A stretch of 64,000 nt of DNA from Welwitschia mirabilis (taxonomy: Eukaryota; Gnetophyta; Gnetopsida; Welwitschiales): NCBI GenBank assembly GCA_051453625.1, contig JBOZIK010000001.1:269842347-269906346 (forward strand), written 5' to 3'. The stretch's first letter is position 1; every line of letters starts with the position of its first letter. The position numbers were made by a program, and so were the translations under genes. Below, piece by piece: positions 44,533 to 56,513 of the stretch. The notes beneath the pieces are model-generated. The model made no database searches and had not been told where the DNA came from. It was given only the letters and a program-made list of their open reading frames with translations.

Positions 44533-44547
44533 TTTCCCCCTTCCCTT
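44533..44547 (-). promoter_or_regulatory. Polypurine tract of nested element
   Basis: AAGGGAAGGGGGAAA on the minus strand, immediately beside the 3' LTR. Well preserved. Confidence 0.85.
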
Positions 44548-44849
44548 AATTATCATACTCATCTATAAGCGCAATCTATCCTCTTCTTATGTCATTTATG
44601 TAGACATGCTCAATCAGATTATTTTTTTATTATCTATAAAATATAAGGAAAGGAAAATATCATATATTAAGAAATGAACTAAAAAGTGAGAAAGTAACAT
44701 ATGATGTTTTAGTACAAAGTTTAAGAAAGATATCTTTCATATACTTCCTATTTTCCCAAGTTTGTTAACTATAATGGGTCCATTAGACAAGTACTTCTTT
44801 CACATTTTTATTTTTCAATTGCTTAGTTTTAATATCTAAGATGTTTTTG

Positions 44850-46090
44850 AATTTGACAACAAAGACTAATTTGGGTTTAAGCATACTATACTGCTAATTT
44901 AGGGTATAGTCTTAGTTCTTATCCTTATAGTGAGGTTTCAACATGCTCACATGAAAAACTAGGTGAATCTAGAACATTCGCAAAGGTGATTCTAATTTAT
45001 AGGCTAGCTTCCTTATTCTTTTAATAATCTTAAATAGATCACAATACTGAGGGGCTAGCTTACTATACTTCCCCATTTTTATAGGGTTCGTTTTTAGATT
45101 AATCTTTAACAGTACTTGTTTATTAACTTGGAATATGTGGATCTAACATTTATAGTTGTAATATTTCTTATACTAGTCTTAAGTAGCTTGTAGATTTTTC
45201 TTTACTTTGGTAATTATCTCTTTCATGGATTTTTTAGCTTAGATGGTATATTCCTTTTTGATATTTGAGAAGAATTAAACCATGTGAAACCAATGAAGAA
45301 ATTTTTATCATACATTGCTTCAAATGATAAATAATGAATTAAGGCTTAGAAGGTATGATTGTGAGTAAACTTGGCTAGGTATTGATAGTTCTTCCATCAT
45401 TTGGATTTTTTAGCTACATAGAATCATAAAGTATCTTCCAAAATGCAATTTATCCTTTCTATTTGATCATCTATTTTTTGGTAATATGCAACACTGAAAC
45501 TAAGTTTGATACCCAAGTGATGAAATACACTCTATTAAAACTTAGATAGGAATTTAGGATCTCAATTGGATACAGTAATTTGAAGTAAATCTTATAATTT
45601 AAAATCTTTCCACATAAACCATAGGATTAATTCCTTGGCTATGTTGGATCTTCATACTATAATAAAATGGGACATCTTGATTAACTCATCTACACAATAA
45701 AAATTTCACCACGTTATCTATTAGTAAGAAATAATGTGGTAATGAAATCCATAGAGATTTCTTCTCAATTCCAATTTGGTACTTCGAATGATTAAAGGAG
45801 TCTAAGTGGTTTTCCCTAATTAATATTCATTTATGAGTAGATGGAATAATTATGAATATATCCCTTTAGGTCTGTCTTCATTCTTGGCTAAAAGTGATGA
45901 TTTCTCACTTAATGGTAATTTTGAATCAATCCAAGATGTTCTACATAAAAAACTTTATGCAGTTTAGACATTAACTTTCATGGACTTGTGGGATGAAAAG
46001 ATGTCATCCTTTTAATAGATATCCATCTTATGAGAGTGCATAAGTGTTGAATTCTTTCTATTCTTATATTTATTAGTGTATATCTCTAAA
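44850..46090 (-). pseudogene. Integrase remnant of nested element
   Basis: Minus strand reads, for the core, LGIKLSFSVAYYQKIDDQIE, RINCILEDTL and KNYQYLAKFTHN at 45380-45600 (family 'LGT.L..STAYHPQTDGQTERVN..LE..LR' and 'LPLAEF.YN'); the conserved 'SDRDP' region reads SN-stop-DPKF, so its Asp is lost. The C-terminus at 44880-45120 reads VLLKINLKTNPIKMGKYSKL, APQYCDLFKIIKRIRKLAYK and HLVFHVSMLKPHYKD. Integrates element DNA in live relatives. Confidence 0.75.
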
Positions 46091-47600
46091 GTATAGATTA
46101 TCTGCTATGATTGTCTTAAGAAAAACTAATAAATCTAATATAATAGTGATGGATAACATACACCACATTCTACTCAGGGTGTCTATAACTTTATTTTTCT
46201 TTCCTATGGTGTATTGTAGTTTGAAGTCATATTTTACAATTAGTTTACCTCTTTTTCTCTATTGCATATTCAAGAGAGGTTATTTCTAAAAATACTTCAA
46301 TCTTTTATGATCTATTTTAAGTAAGAATTCTCCTTCTAATAGGTAATGTCTTTAAATCTTTAATGCATGTACTATGGCTAGTAGATCAAGGTCATGAATG
46401 AAATAATTCTTCTCATGTTGGTTTAGTTTTCATGATTTGTGGGTAATCACTTAATCATCTTGGCTTAGCACAACTCCTATACCTTAAGTAGAAGCATCAA
46501 TAGTAATGGTAAATTCTTTATCCATGTCTACTATTTTGAGAATAGATGTAGTTGTAAGAAATAACTTTAGCCTAAGAAATGATTCTTTGCATTTTTTGTC
46601 AAAGTTAAATGTAAATGTTGATTTTATTAAATCTATTAGTGGCACCATGACTTGAGAGAACTCTAGGATGAATTTTTGATAGAAGTCAGTCAATCCTAGA
46701 AAGATGTAAACTTGCATGATATTCTTTAATTTTGACAATTCCCTCATGGCTTGCACTTTGGATGGATTAGTTACAATTCTTTAATAGGTATTACATGCCC
46801 TAAGTAATTGATTTCTATTTGGAAAAAGTTACATTTGCTCAATTTAGTTTTAAAATCATGCTAAGTTAAGACCTATAAAACTTGCTTTAAGTATGCAACA
46901 TGATCATCTTAAATTTTGGAGTACACCATAATATTATCTAAAAACACAACCACAAACTTATCTAGGTAACATTGAAAGATATCATTTATTAAACTTATTA
47001 AACTAGTAGGATAATTTATTAATTCAAAGGAAATCATCATGAATTCATAGTGTTCATATCTNNNNNNNNNNNNNNNNNNNNNNNNNNNNNNNNNNNNNNN
47101 NNNNNNNNNNNNNNNNNNNNNNNNNNAGTAAATCTTTGTTATAAATTTAACTCCTTGAATTTGAACTAATAGGTTATCAATTCTTGATAAAGAATACTTA
47201 TTTTTGATAGCTACCTTATTTAGTTATCTATAGTTAATGCAAACTTACAAGATGCCATTGTTTTTATTCATGAAGAGTGCTAGGGCTTCAAAAGGTAATA
47301 CACTAGGGAAGATCTTATCTTTCAAAAGTAGTTATTCAATTTGAAGTTTTAATTTCTTTAGTTTTATTATTGAAAACCAGTAGGGAGCTTGTGCTATTAA
47401 TGATGCTTTGAGAATTAGATAAATTTCATGTTGTTCTTTTCTCTCTAGTGGAAAAGTATTGGAATCTTCAAACACACTAAAAAATTCTTATAGTTCTACT
47501 AGTTGATGTGTAATCTTATTCATCATTTTCTATCTATATTAGGGTAATAAATACCTATTTCCTTTTAATAGCTTTGAATATCTACTTGACAAGGTCAGAG
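46091..47600 (-). pseudogene. Reverse transcriptase and RNase H of nested element
   Basis: RT N-half at 47130-47290: PFEALALFMNKNNGIL, then INYR and LNKVAIKNKYSLSRIDNLLV, QIQGVKFITKIL, with two stops. A 65-N gap (47062-47126) removes the segment before the catalytic YxDD. The RT thumb and RNase H start form an open frame of 90 codons at 46484-46756 (SFLGLTDYF-like IFLGLTDFYQKFILEF, CKESFLRLKLFLTTTSILKI, ITIDAST). The rest of RNase H to 46091 is weak. Confidence 0.75.
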
Positions 47601-47970
47601 ATACTTCTTATTTTCTTCCTCCTCCTTTAAGATTCATTTTTTAAATGAAGTTATTAGCAATAAAGTATGTTAACTAAAATTAATTTGACCATTGTGTCTA
47701 ATTAAGAAGGGAATTCCTAAGATGGCATGATATTTTCCAATGTGAAAGACATAGAACTTGTTCCTATAGTATAAGTTATAAATAGTGTAGTTGATGAGGG
47801 TAATAGTCCCATCCTATGTAAGAAACTACTCTTGTATCCTATATTATAGATTTTTATTCCTTGAAAGGGGTAATATTCAACTTGTAGAATAATGCTACAG
47901 AGATAAAATTGTAATAGGAACCATTATATATAAGGAACAAAATAAAGAAATGTAAAATTTGACCTTGTAA
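47601..47970 (-). pseudogene. Aspartic protease remnant of nested element
   Basis: Minus strand gives GKYHAILGIPFLIRHNGQIN at about 47690-47750, matching the Ty3/gypsy protease tail 'YD.ILG..(F/W)L..HN..I(D/N)'. Upstream part reads VPITILSL in broken frame; the D-(S/T)-G triad is not recovered. Confidence 0.55.
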
Positions 47971-49200
47971 TTCCAAGATAAAATACTAGTTATGAATCAT
48001 ACCTATTTGGATGATGGCATACAATCTTTTTGGTAGTAGGGCTAAATTTTGTAAGGCTTAGGGCCAGTATTCTAAATAAATTTGATGCTTGAGCTTTGAA
48101 TGAATAATTTCTAGTAATTTAACCTATCTTTTAGAACTCATAATAGGTAATAATGTTTGTTCTAAATGTTTCATGCATTTGTCATGCTAGATTTATTTAT
48201 TTATAAATTATAGGGCTCGTTCCATCAATTGTCCTATCCTCAAAGGTAGTGTTTCATCTTGCAGTAGATATCTTTAATTAATTTGATTTTTAGAATGTAA
48301 AAAACACTTCTAGATTTGCGTTGACAATCATGTATTTCTTATAAAAGTTATTTTTATATTTTATTAAGCACGAGACTTCAAATTAGTATTTATTAAGTGG
48401 GCGTTTTCCAAGATGAAGGCATTAGATTTCCACTATTTGATCTTCAATGAAATCTGGGGGATGAATTTTCTTTTGAATTCATTTATGAAGGTATCCCAAC
48501 ATACTCATTGTGGATGCTTTTGCTAGCATCAAAATCACCATTACTATGCATTCCCTACTAGAAAGAAGGTAACATATATGCATCTTCATTTTGATGAGAC
48601 ATTTTAAATGTCAAAGTAATTTTCTATCTTCCAAAGTTAGGAAATGGCTTCTTCACTTATTCTTGCTTTACCTTCATACATCTTGAGGTATATCATCTTA
48701 GCTATTTCTTATCCTTCTCATTATTCTATTTTGGAGTTATTTGCTTAATTAAATAGAAAGACTTAAAGGTTTGCCTCTATATTTAGTAGTTTCATTTGAA
48801 TGTTCTAAATGTCGACCATGCTAGATGGAGTATTTTGCCCTAAGATATATGGTTATTCTTGAGGTTCCCTCAAGTTCTATTTAGTAGGTTTTTCTTCCAA
48901 GAGAAAGATGAGGTTATATATTCCACTAATGAGAAGAACAAATGTGATCCACTTGTGTCTCTATTTCATTCATACTTTCATTCATATTTTGTTTCATGAT
49001 GCACTAGTTGATTCTACATCCTCTTGAACTCATATGAATGCTTCCTTTCTATTATTTTTGAGATTAGTTCCCCTTTCTTATGGTGGACATTATGTATTTT
49101 TATAGTGTTGGTACAACAGTTAGAATTTTGTAACTAAATGGTAGTTAGTACATTACTTAGCACTTATCATAATAATCCTTAATGATGTGGGTCCTATTGG
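47971..49200 (-). pseudogene. Gag remnant of nested element
   Basis: Broken frames with FINEFKRKFIPQI at about 48470-48510 ('W.EF...F...F.P') and a decayed zinc knuckle (ERAL.FINK...HDKCMKH) at about 48170-48235. Position between leader repeat and protease fits gag. Weak at residue level. Confidence 0.5.
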
Positions 49201-49264
49201 TGGTAACTATCAAGAAGGTATATTTCTAGGTACCTCATGTAGTATGTCAGAGGATACATAATTG

Positions 49265-49955
49265 TTAAGACCAAATTATAACATTGGGTATCCAAGCATG
49301 ATGTTGACCACTTAAGTACGATGATAGACATTTGTGTAAAATATCGAGGCTTCTTTATGGAGTAGGCTTGGGTGGAGTGACAAGCCTTGAAGTTGAAGAG
49401 GAGATGTTGGGATCTCACAAGAGTAAGTACAACATTGGACATCCAAGTGCAACATTGACCATTTAAGTGCAATGTCAGTCACCCAAGTGTGATGCTAGAG
49501 ATCTTTATCAAAGATAAGCTAGAGTAAAGTAGGTGATGTTGGGGATGAATGGGAGGTGCTAAAGCCTTATGGGATTACATGTAATGTTGGGCATTCAAGT
49601 GCAACATTGACCATCCAAGTATAACATTGAATGCCCAAGTGTAACATTGGAGACCTTTATCATGGGTAGGTTGAAGTAGAGTAGGTAATGATGAAGGCAA
49701 ACAATAAATTCAAGAGGCTTACAAGATTAAGTATGATGTCAAGAACTTAAGTGTGATGTCAGCCACTTAAGTGTGACATCAAATCCTTCATCATAGAGTA
49801 GGTTGAGTAGAGTAGGTAGTGCTAGAGTCAAATGGAAGGTTTTAGAATGTTGCAAGGCCAGGTGTGATGATAATCACTCAAACATGACATCAATAATCCA
49901 AGCATGACATTAGACACTCAAGTGTGACATTAGCCTCATGAAGTGCGACATCATC
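49265..49955 (-). repeat. Higher-order tandem repeat in leader of nested element
   Basis: Plus-strand units of 20-22 bases such as atccaagtgcaacattgacc and cacttaagtgtgatgtcag come in groups of three or four. The groups recur about every 130-170 bases (near 49275, 49435, 49580, 49735, 49860), separated by spacers with gtaggttgagtagagtaggt-like words. Many units contain the palindrome cacttaagtg or cactcaagtg. The 92-residue minus-strand frame at 49194-49472 is a translation of the repeat, not a gene. Confidence 0.75.
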
Positions 49956-50127
49956 ATGGGTTCCAGTGATAGTATCTAACTACAGTTTAACTATGATTTC
50001 TTCCATTTAACACTAAGTTAACTAGCACTTTAACTATTTAAGAGTAGAAGGCATTGTTGTGGGTGTTATATGGATCTTAAATAAATTTAATTCTTAGATC
50101 AAGAAGATAGAAATTTACCATCTTCAT

Positions 50128-50140
50128 GGCTCTAATACCA
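50128..50140 (-). promoter_or_regulatory. Primer-binding site of nested element, initiator-Met type
   Basis: TGGTATTAGAGCC on the minus strand, two bases inside the LTR start; one C-to-T from the family site. Confidence 0.8.
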
Positions 50141-50142
50141 AA

Positions 50143-50540
50143 TGTAATATTTAAGATATTTCATTTTAAATAGGAACACATAAATATTATGCTAGGATTA
50201 ATAAGAATAATAAAGAATGAGTTTAGAAAAGATGGACTTTATTATTGATAGCAGTGGATAACATTTTATATCATTAGCCAATAGCCCTAGACTAGTTGTC
50301 AAATTTAAGATGTGGACTATGACCTGAGTCCCCATTCTGAGATCCTTAGGGATTAGCTAAGGTTGTCATTAGTTACATCCACATAGTCTATCCAATCTCA
50401 CCTAATGCTATAAGATTAAATAGCATAATTAAAGGACATAGTTTTACATATTTGAATTATTCCCATTCATAACAACTCATTAATCATGCTCATTTAGCAT
50501 CTTAATACTTCACTACAAATTATGAATTTGAGACATTACA
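50143..50540 (-). repeat. 5' LTR of nested element
   Basis: Plus strand tgtaatatttaagat ... gaatttgagacattaca. Pairs with 44117-44532; primer site adjoins. Confidence 0.85.
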
Positions 50541-50857
50541 CTCAAGTCTCCAAGGAAAGTAGTCAATTAGAAGTGATTTTAGAAACTATAGGTACTCTGT
50601 TAAATATTCTTATGAAAATTTTATTAGATCTAAATGCATCTAATTCTTTTATTCCATACTTAATAACTAAAAATATGTTTTCAAAAATTAAGAAGGTCAA
50701 TCAGTTAATAGTAGAACTCCCAGATTATAGTCAAATTAAAACAATTGAAGAAACACCTATATGTATATTACATATTGATTATTATAAATATAAAGTACAA
50801 CTATTAGTATTGGTATTAGGCTATTTTAATATTATTCTAAGAATTAATTTATTATAA
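50541..50857 (+). pseudogene. Chromovirus aspartic protease, open frame
   Basis: Resumes the outer element. Reads ILLDLNASNSFIPYLITKNM, where the family has '(V/L)-L-I-D-S-G-A-(T/S)-x-S-F-I'; the Gly reads Asn, so the active site is gone. Then IVELPDYSQIKTIEETPIC and LLVLVLGYFNIILRINLL ('L...D.DVILGMDWL'). About 100 residues without a stop. Confidence 0.7.
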
Positions 50858-51059
50858 ATCTTAAATAGATTTCTACCATAAGAAAGTTATAATATTAGAT
50901 TCAAAAGGAAAAAGGGTATGTTTGCTAACTATATTAGAAGTAGTATGAAAAAAAATAATTAGGCATAATCAAATGAAAAATAAAGTCAAACAAGACAAGC
51001 ATTTGGAATTATTAAATTTTATTTTAATCTTTAAATTAGTCCAAATATATTAGATATTC

Positions 51060-52250
51060 TAGTAGTATAGGATCTTTTAGATGTATTTTTGGATGAGTTA
51101 CCAAGATTTCCTTCAAAAAGATTAGAATATTTTAAAACAACTCTTAAACAGAAAGAAGAGGCTATTACAAAGGCACCATTACAGCATGCTTGTTATGTAG
51201 CTCATAGAATTAAAAACTTAGTTAATGACACATTTAAATACAATGTTAATTCGATTAAGTATTTTACAATGGGGTGCACTAGTATTATTTATTAACGAGA
51301 AGGATGAAGGATTAAGACTGTGTGTGGATTATAGAATGATAAATAGAGTAACAATTAAAAATAATTATCCATTACCAAAACTAGATGATTTATTTAAACA
51401 ACTAAACTTTCCTAATTTTTTCTTAAAGATTAATCTCAAATCAAGATATCATCAACTTAGAATTAAGGAAGAAGATATTTTTAAAACATCATTTCACATT
51501 AGATATTTGGATTTAACAATGCACTAGCTACATTTGTGGCAATTATAAATAACATTTTTGAGTATATCTAGATTAATTCATGGTAATGTTTATTGACGAC
51601 ATTCTAATGTATTCATCAAATAAGGGGAATCATGAAAAAACATCTATGAATAGTATTAGATAATTAAAGAATAAATTAATTTAATAGAAATGCTAAAAAG
51701 TGTGAATTTTGGTTAACTAAGGTCAAATTTTTATGGTATGTAATTTCAAAAGAAGGAATTTATATGGGTAATAATAAAGTATGAGTAGTAGTACATAGCA
51801 CAACCTAGAGTTAATAACTAAGATAAGAAGTTTTCTTAGACTAATTGGATATTATAGAGTATTTATTCCAAACTTTTCAAAGATTGGAATTCCTCTCACA
51901 TCCTCGTTATAGAAAGATAATTCCTTTAATTGAACAAAATATTATAATAAATCACTTTAAAAATTAAAAGATGCACTTATATTTACATATTTTTTAGAGA
52001 TGTCAGAACTTGGAAAAATGTATATCATCTATATTGATGCTTCTGAAGAAGGATGATGAGTATGTATAAAAGAAGAGTTATTATTTATGTAGTAAGATGA
52101 CTATAGAATCATAAAAGGAATTATCTAGTGCATGATTTAGAAATGGTTATTGTAATTCATGTATTCAAAATTTAGAAGCAGTATCTATATGAAGAAAAAG
52201 TTTAAATTTGAACAAATCATAAAAGTCTTAAATACATTTACAGTTAGCCC
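51060..52250 (+). pseudogene. Chromovirus reverse transcriptase and RNase H
   Basis: Open frames at 51089-51295 and 51225-51527 overlap through a frameshift. LRLCVDYRMINRVTIKNNYP, LPKLDDLFKQLNFPNFFLKI and SRYHQLRIKEEDIFKTSFH are RT fingers/palm. The catalytic box reads MFIDDILMYSSNKG at 51586-51627, with both Asp codons (51595-51600) kept. RT thumb: FLRLIGYYRVFIPNFSKIGI. RNase H starts YIIYIDASEEG at about 52020-52052. Remaining RNase H is broken by stops. Subgroup chromovirus; inactive. Confidence 0.8.
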
Positions 52251-53565
52251 AACTTGAATCTTAGGCAAAAAAGATGAGTGAGATTTTTACAAGATTATAA
52301 TCTAATAATGAACTAACAATAAGTAAGATAAAACATAGTGGCTAATGAATTAAGCAAGAGAAGATATTTTCTTAATTGCTTAAGTATATGAGAAGATTCA
52401 TATAAATTAATTTTTAATTTACAACGAAACTATCATTTCTGCAAAAAGATGAAGGAGGAATGAATTAAAGGATTTATAGCTTCTATTAATAAATTTATTA
52501 ATTTTCAAGATAAAATTGTAGTGTCTAATGAAAAGTAGGTAAAATAAATTATTTTTAATCAATTTCATATTACACAATATGCTATCCACCTAAGAGTTAA
52601 TAAGATGTATAAAGATATCAAACAATATTTTTAGTAAATAGGAATATAGTCTAAAGTTGCTAGATTTGTAGTTAATGTATGACCTATCAACTAGTTAAGG
52701 TTGAACATCAATATCTAGCTAGAGTTTTGTATGTACATGATATTCTAGAATGAAAACGGGAAGTAGTCAATGTGGATTTTATTATAGATATACCTAAGAT
52801 AAAACAAGAATATGATTTCATTTTTATAGTAGTTGATCTCTTAATTAAAAGTGCACATTTTTATTCAGTGAAAGAAACAGACTCAGCTAAAGAAATTGCA
52901 AAAACATATGTAAGAAATATGGTCAAATTGCATAGAATATCTAAAAGAATTATATCGGATAGAGATAGTAAGTTTACGTCTATAATTTAAACATCTAGAA
53001 CTTACTAAAACTTGAGTACAACTTTTAATCCTCAAATATATGGCTAATGAGAAAGAATAAATTAAATTTTGGAAGACTTATTAAGGTTAGTAATTTTGGA
53101 TTTTATAGGTTTTTGGATGGATCATTTTGAATTGATGGAACTCACTTATAATAATAGCTATTAAGAGTCCATAGGGTGCATACCTTTTAAAGAATTATAT
53201 GGAAGAAATGTAGAATATCAATGATTTGGTTTAATGCAAAAGATAAGAAATTATTAAAGTTACTAAATAGTCAAGATTTAGAAGAGAAAGTAAGAATGTT
53301 TAAGAAAAGATTAAAGATGGTAAAGGACAGACAAGTTGAGTATGCAAATTTCCAATGAAAACATTTACACTTTCAAGAAGAAGATCATGTTTATATTGAA
53401 TGCTCACATTTCAAAGGAGTTTTTAGTTTTGATAAAAAGGAAAAATTGGCTCAAAGATTGACCTTATCAAATCATCAAAAGCATTGAATCAATAGCTTAT
53501 GATTTAGCCTTACCACCACATCTATCAAACTCTTCACAATGTTTTTCACATATTCTTGTTTAAAA
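52251..53565 (+). pseudogene. Chromovirus integrase
   Basis: A zinc-domain region lies at about 52560-52700. The core is an open frame at 52772-52990: MDFIIDIPKIKQEYDFIFIV, VVDLLIKSAHFYSVKETDSA, LHRISKRIISDRDSKFTS. The first two catalytic Asp are kept (VVDLLIKSAHF and ISDRDSKF), and ILEDLL at about 53070 keeps the Glu. C-terminus near 53380-53560: HFKGVFSFDKKEKLA and a FFTYSCLKKCL segment like 'VFHVS.L(R/K)K'. Stops elsewhere break it. Confidence 0.75.
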
Positions 53566-53684
53566 AAATGTTTGACTAATGAACAAAAGATAATTCTTGA
53601 TTAATAAGTAGAAATTATTTTAGATTATTCAATTAAGGATTAACTAATTAAGATTTAAGATCAAAAGAAAATGGTATTACGAGT
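53566..53684 (+). pseudogene. Possible chromodomain remnant
   Basis: Follows integrase directly: NEQKIILD, QVEIILDYSIKD and KKMVLRV resemble the reduced chromodomain start 'P..ILDR....LR.K.I..(V/I)KV.W'. Position and first residues fit; the rest is too decayed to be sure. Chromodomains steer integration to marked chromatin. Confidence 0.4.
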
Positions 53685-56163
53685 TTAAAACTTAGCTTAT
53701 GAATTATTTAAATATTTTAATTAAAAATAAATAATATAGTCTAAATTAATATCTTATAGGCTAAATGATTTATGGTGATGAAACCTTTATCTTGATGTTA
53801 TTCCTTGAAAATTATTGCTAAATATATCATCTTAATAAATTATGTAAAGATAGTTGTAATTGAATTCCTTTTTCTTATTATGGAAAAATAGTGACATGTC
53901 CTTAACATTCTGGCATTTCTTTCTTAATGACTTATTTGACCTAGTAGTAATGATTATTTTGGATTTTGAAAATATTAAATTACCAAGTGGTTAACATTTC
54001 TTCTTTTGAACTTATTTTCAAAATGCTAAAGAACTAAATTTTATAACTTTTGCAAGAATTTTTTTCATGATTATTATTATTATTAGTAAAATATATATTT
54101 ATTATGATGACTAGTTATTGTTATAGTGAAATATTAAATGCACCTAGTGGATAGGCAAAGTAATGATTAGGATTATGAAATCTTTACCAGCTTCTTTTTT
54201 TAAGATAGTATCTTTTCATATCCTCATGTCTTTTCATATTCCTACATCCTCTGATTATTTATAGAACTTTCTTCTTCTTTATTTGTATATTTTTGAGAAA
54301 TCCTTTATTATTGGATCTTGGTGACTTTAAAACTTAGATCTTTGAAAGCATTAGAGTCTTGAAATTCTTAAAGTCTTAAAGCCTTCCTAAAATTACAGTG
54401 TCTTACATCTAATTGTAGGTATGGTCCTAATTAATACTTATATCTTTACATGGTTCTTTATTTTTGCATCTTTATTTTATTCCTTATTTTTGCATCCTTT
54501 TTAAGACTTAATTATGTGCTTGTTTCTTAATAAAATATTACTTTCTTGATAAATGATAAGATTTTGAATTGTATATCTAGTCTATGAATACTGATTTCTA
54601 TGACATTCTTGATAAATCGTTTTGAAGTTTAAGTGTGATTGTAGTATAAATTTTATTCTAGTTAAAGATTTATGTCTTAATAATGTATCTTAATATTACA
54701 TATTCTTATGATATCTTGTGATATTTAGATCTTATTAAAATGAGAATTTCACATATCATTGAATAAGGTAGTGGAATGTAATAACCCATAGATTATCAAG
54801 CTAGGTAATGGGATTAATAGATCAATAGATCATCAAATGAGATAGTGGGATTAATACATCTATAGATCATTGAATGAGGTAGTGGACTTCATAGATTATC
54901 AAATGAGATAGTGGAGTATGAAAAATCCACTAATCACCAAATGAGACAATGGACCTCATAGAGAATCAGATGAGGTAGTAGAGGAAAAGAAAAATATATG
55001 AAAATTTTTGAATTAAAAGTTGGTTATTCTTATTTCATTTTCATAAGTTTGTTGCTTAGAATCTTGACCTTGTACTATCTATCTTGTGACTTAGAATCCT
55101 TAACCTTTATTCTTATCTTGCCTATACCATACTAGGATTTGTAAATATTTCATGATTCTCACTTCATATTCTTATGTTGAATAAGTTAAAAAATTAGAGC
55201 TTTTAAAAACCTAAATTAATTACCAAGAAGGGCATGATGGAGTGAAGATCATTTCGTTTTAGTTTTTATTGTGAAACAATATTTGAAGTGTTACACTTAT
55301 AAATCTTATCATGAATCTTAAATATCACAAGTGCTATAATTAGTTTATAACCTTAGATAATCTTGAAATTTGAAATATGTATGTTTTACTATATCTGAAA
55401 GTTTCATTATGTATATCCTTATTAAATAATATTGTAATAAAAAATTGATAATTTATTCTTGTGTATTTATTCCTATATAATTCTTGAAAATTTCTTGGAA
55501 AACCTCCATATTCTGATTATAGAGTATTAAATGTACATCTTTAAATATAACTTGCATTACTTAGTAGAATAATAAAAATGAAACTTGTCATTAACATTTT
55601 AAATACTTATTTTCATATACAAAAATGTTTTAAAAAATAATTTACTGATGGTAGTTTTGTAAATATGAGCTTAATCCATGACCTATAGAGTAAAACCTTA
55701 GTGAATCTAGGCAAAAACACACTCTGTTTTATCATTTTTAGAGATTTTAAATCATCATTTTGAATTCTTATTTTCTTCTGTAAAAATGGCTTAAATATAA
55801 CTTACTGATGGTTTTTTTGTAAATCAAAACTTAATTCTCATCCTATAGGGTAAAAATTGAGTTTTTCTAGTTAAAAACACATTCTAATTTATCATTTTTA
55901 GACATTTAAAATTATTATTATCATTTGATGCACTAACAACACAAAATGGTCTAAATAACTTAAGTAATTCTTTAATGATTTAATTAAATTTAGTATTACA
56001 CAATTATTTCAGAGTAACCTTTTAAAGCTTTTAGTTTATAAAAAGTAAGTCTTACATTATGGTATTAGAACAAATTTGAAGTTTTTATCTATAGATATTT
56101 AAATCTTACATTATGTTATCATAGCAAGTAAAATTTTTTGGCTATAGATTTTTGGGTCTTATA
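53685..56163 (+). repeat. Chromovirus 3' LTR (about 2.48 kb)
   Basis: Pairs with 40515-43049. Contains the tandem array at 54747-54984 and two primer-site-like units (56061, 56111). Ends ...gggtcttata at 56163, where the 5' LTR has ...agtcttaca. Confidence 0.75.
54747..54984 (+). repeat. Tandem repeat 'atagatcatcaaatgagatagtgg' in 3' LTR
   Basis: Same array as 41650-41882, with point differences and altered unit order. Confidence 0.75.
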
Positions 56164-56513
56164 AACAACCACCCCAAAAATCCTTATGGCTATTAAGTGG
56201 TTATAGTTATATTTTACATTAAACATTTATTTTAATAAGCTATTCAATACCCATATCACATCTTCCTCTCATGTTCTAATAATTATTTCTAATGGCTATT
56301 CATTGTTTCAGCTATTTTATCTTCGAAATGTTTCATCATGTTTGCTCCTAGTGACCATGGCAATAATCTATGCTTAGCCATCCAATGTGTGACTCTTTAA
56401 TGCATAGTTATCTAATCAAATCATTTAATATTACTAAAATCCAATTATATAGAAGTACTAACATTTCATTATTACTAAACATTACATCTAAACTAAATCA
56501 TATGCTTACACAT
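56164..56513. other. Unassigned spacer
   Basis: 350 bases between the chromovirus LTR and the right Athila-type LTR. No feature recognised; the short frame at 56370 is noise that runs into the LTR. Confidence 0.5.

Larger units (their letters stand above)
44117..50540 (-). mobile_element. Nested Ty3/gypsy element, short LTRs, nearly full length
   Basis: LTRs of 416 and 398 bp (44117-44532, 50143-50540), polypurine tract at 44533, initiator-Met primer site at 50128-50140, with gag, protease, RT, RNase H and integrase in order on the minus strand. Short LTRs and the integrase end 'KLAPQYC..FKII.RI..LAYKL...FHVSMLK' suggest a chromovirus of Reina-like type; subgroup uncertain. Flanking 5-mers cttag (44112-44116) and ctcaa (50541-50545) differ by two transitions and probably are the target duplication. 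Confidence 0.8.
40515..56163 (+). mobile_element. Chromovirus (Tekay/Del-like) Ty3/gypsy element, carrying a nested element
   Basis: LTRs at about 40515-43049 and 53685-56163, exact initiator-Met primer site, gag with zinc knuckle, protease, RT, RNase H, integrase and a likely chromodomain remnant in the right order on the plus strand. A minus-strand Ty3/gypsy element (44117-50540) interrupts it between zinc knuckle and protease. Long LTRs, initiator-Met primer and C-terminal chromodomain position point to the Tekay/Del group; that subgroup call is inference. The gag start is homologous to that between LTRs A and B. Confidence 0.8.

Noticed and set aside
49194-49472. 92-residue minus-strand frame
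   Set aside because: Falls in the higher-order repeat of the nested element's leader; repeated residues follow the DNA repeat.
49265-49955. CRISPR-like array
   Set aside because: Short units are adjacent and degenerate, spacers are themselves repeated, and the setting is a plant retrotransposon leader.
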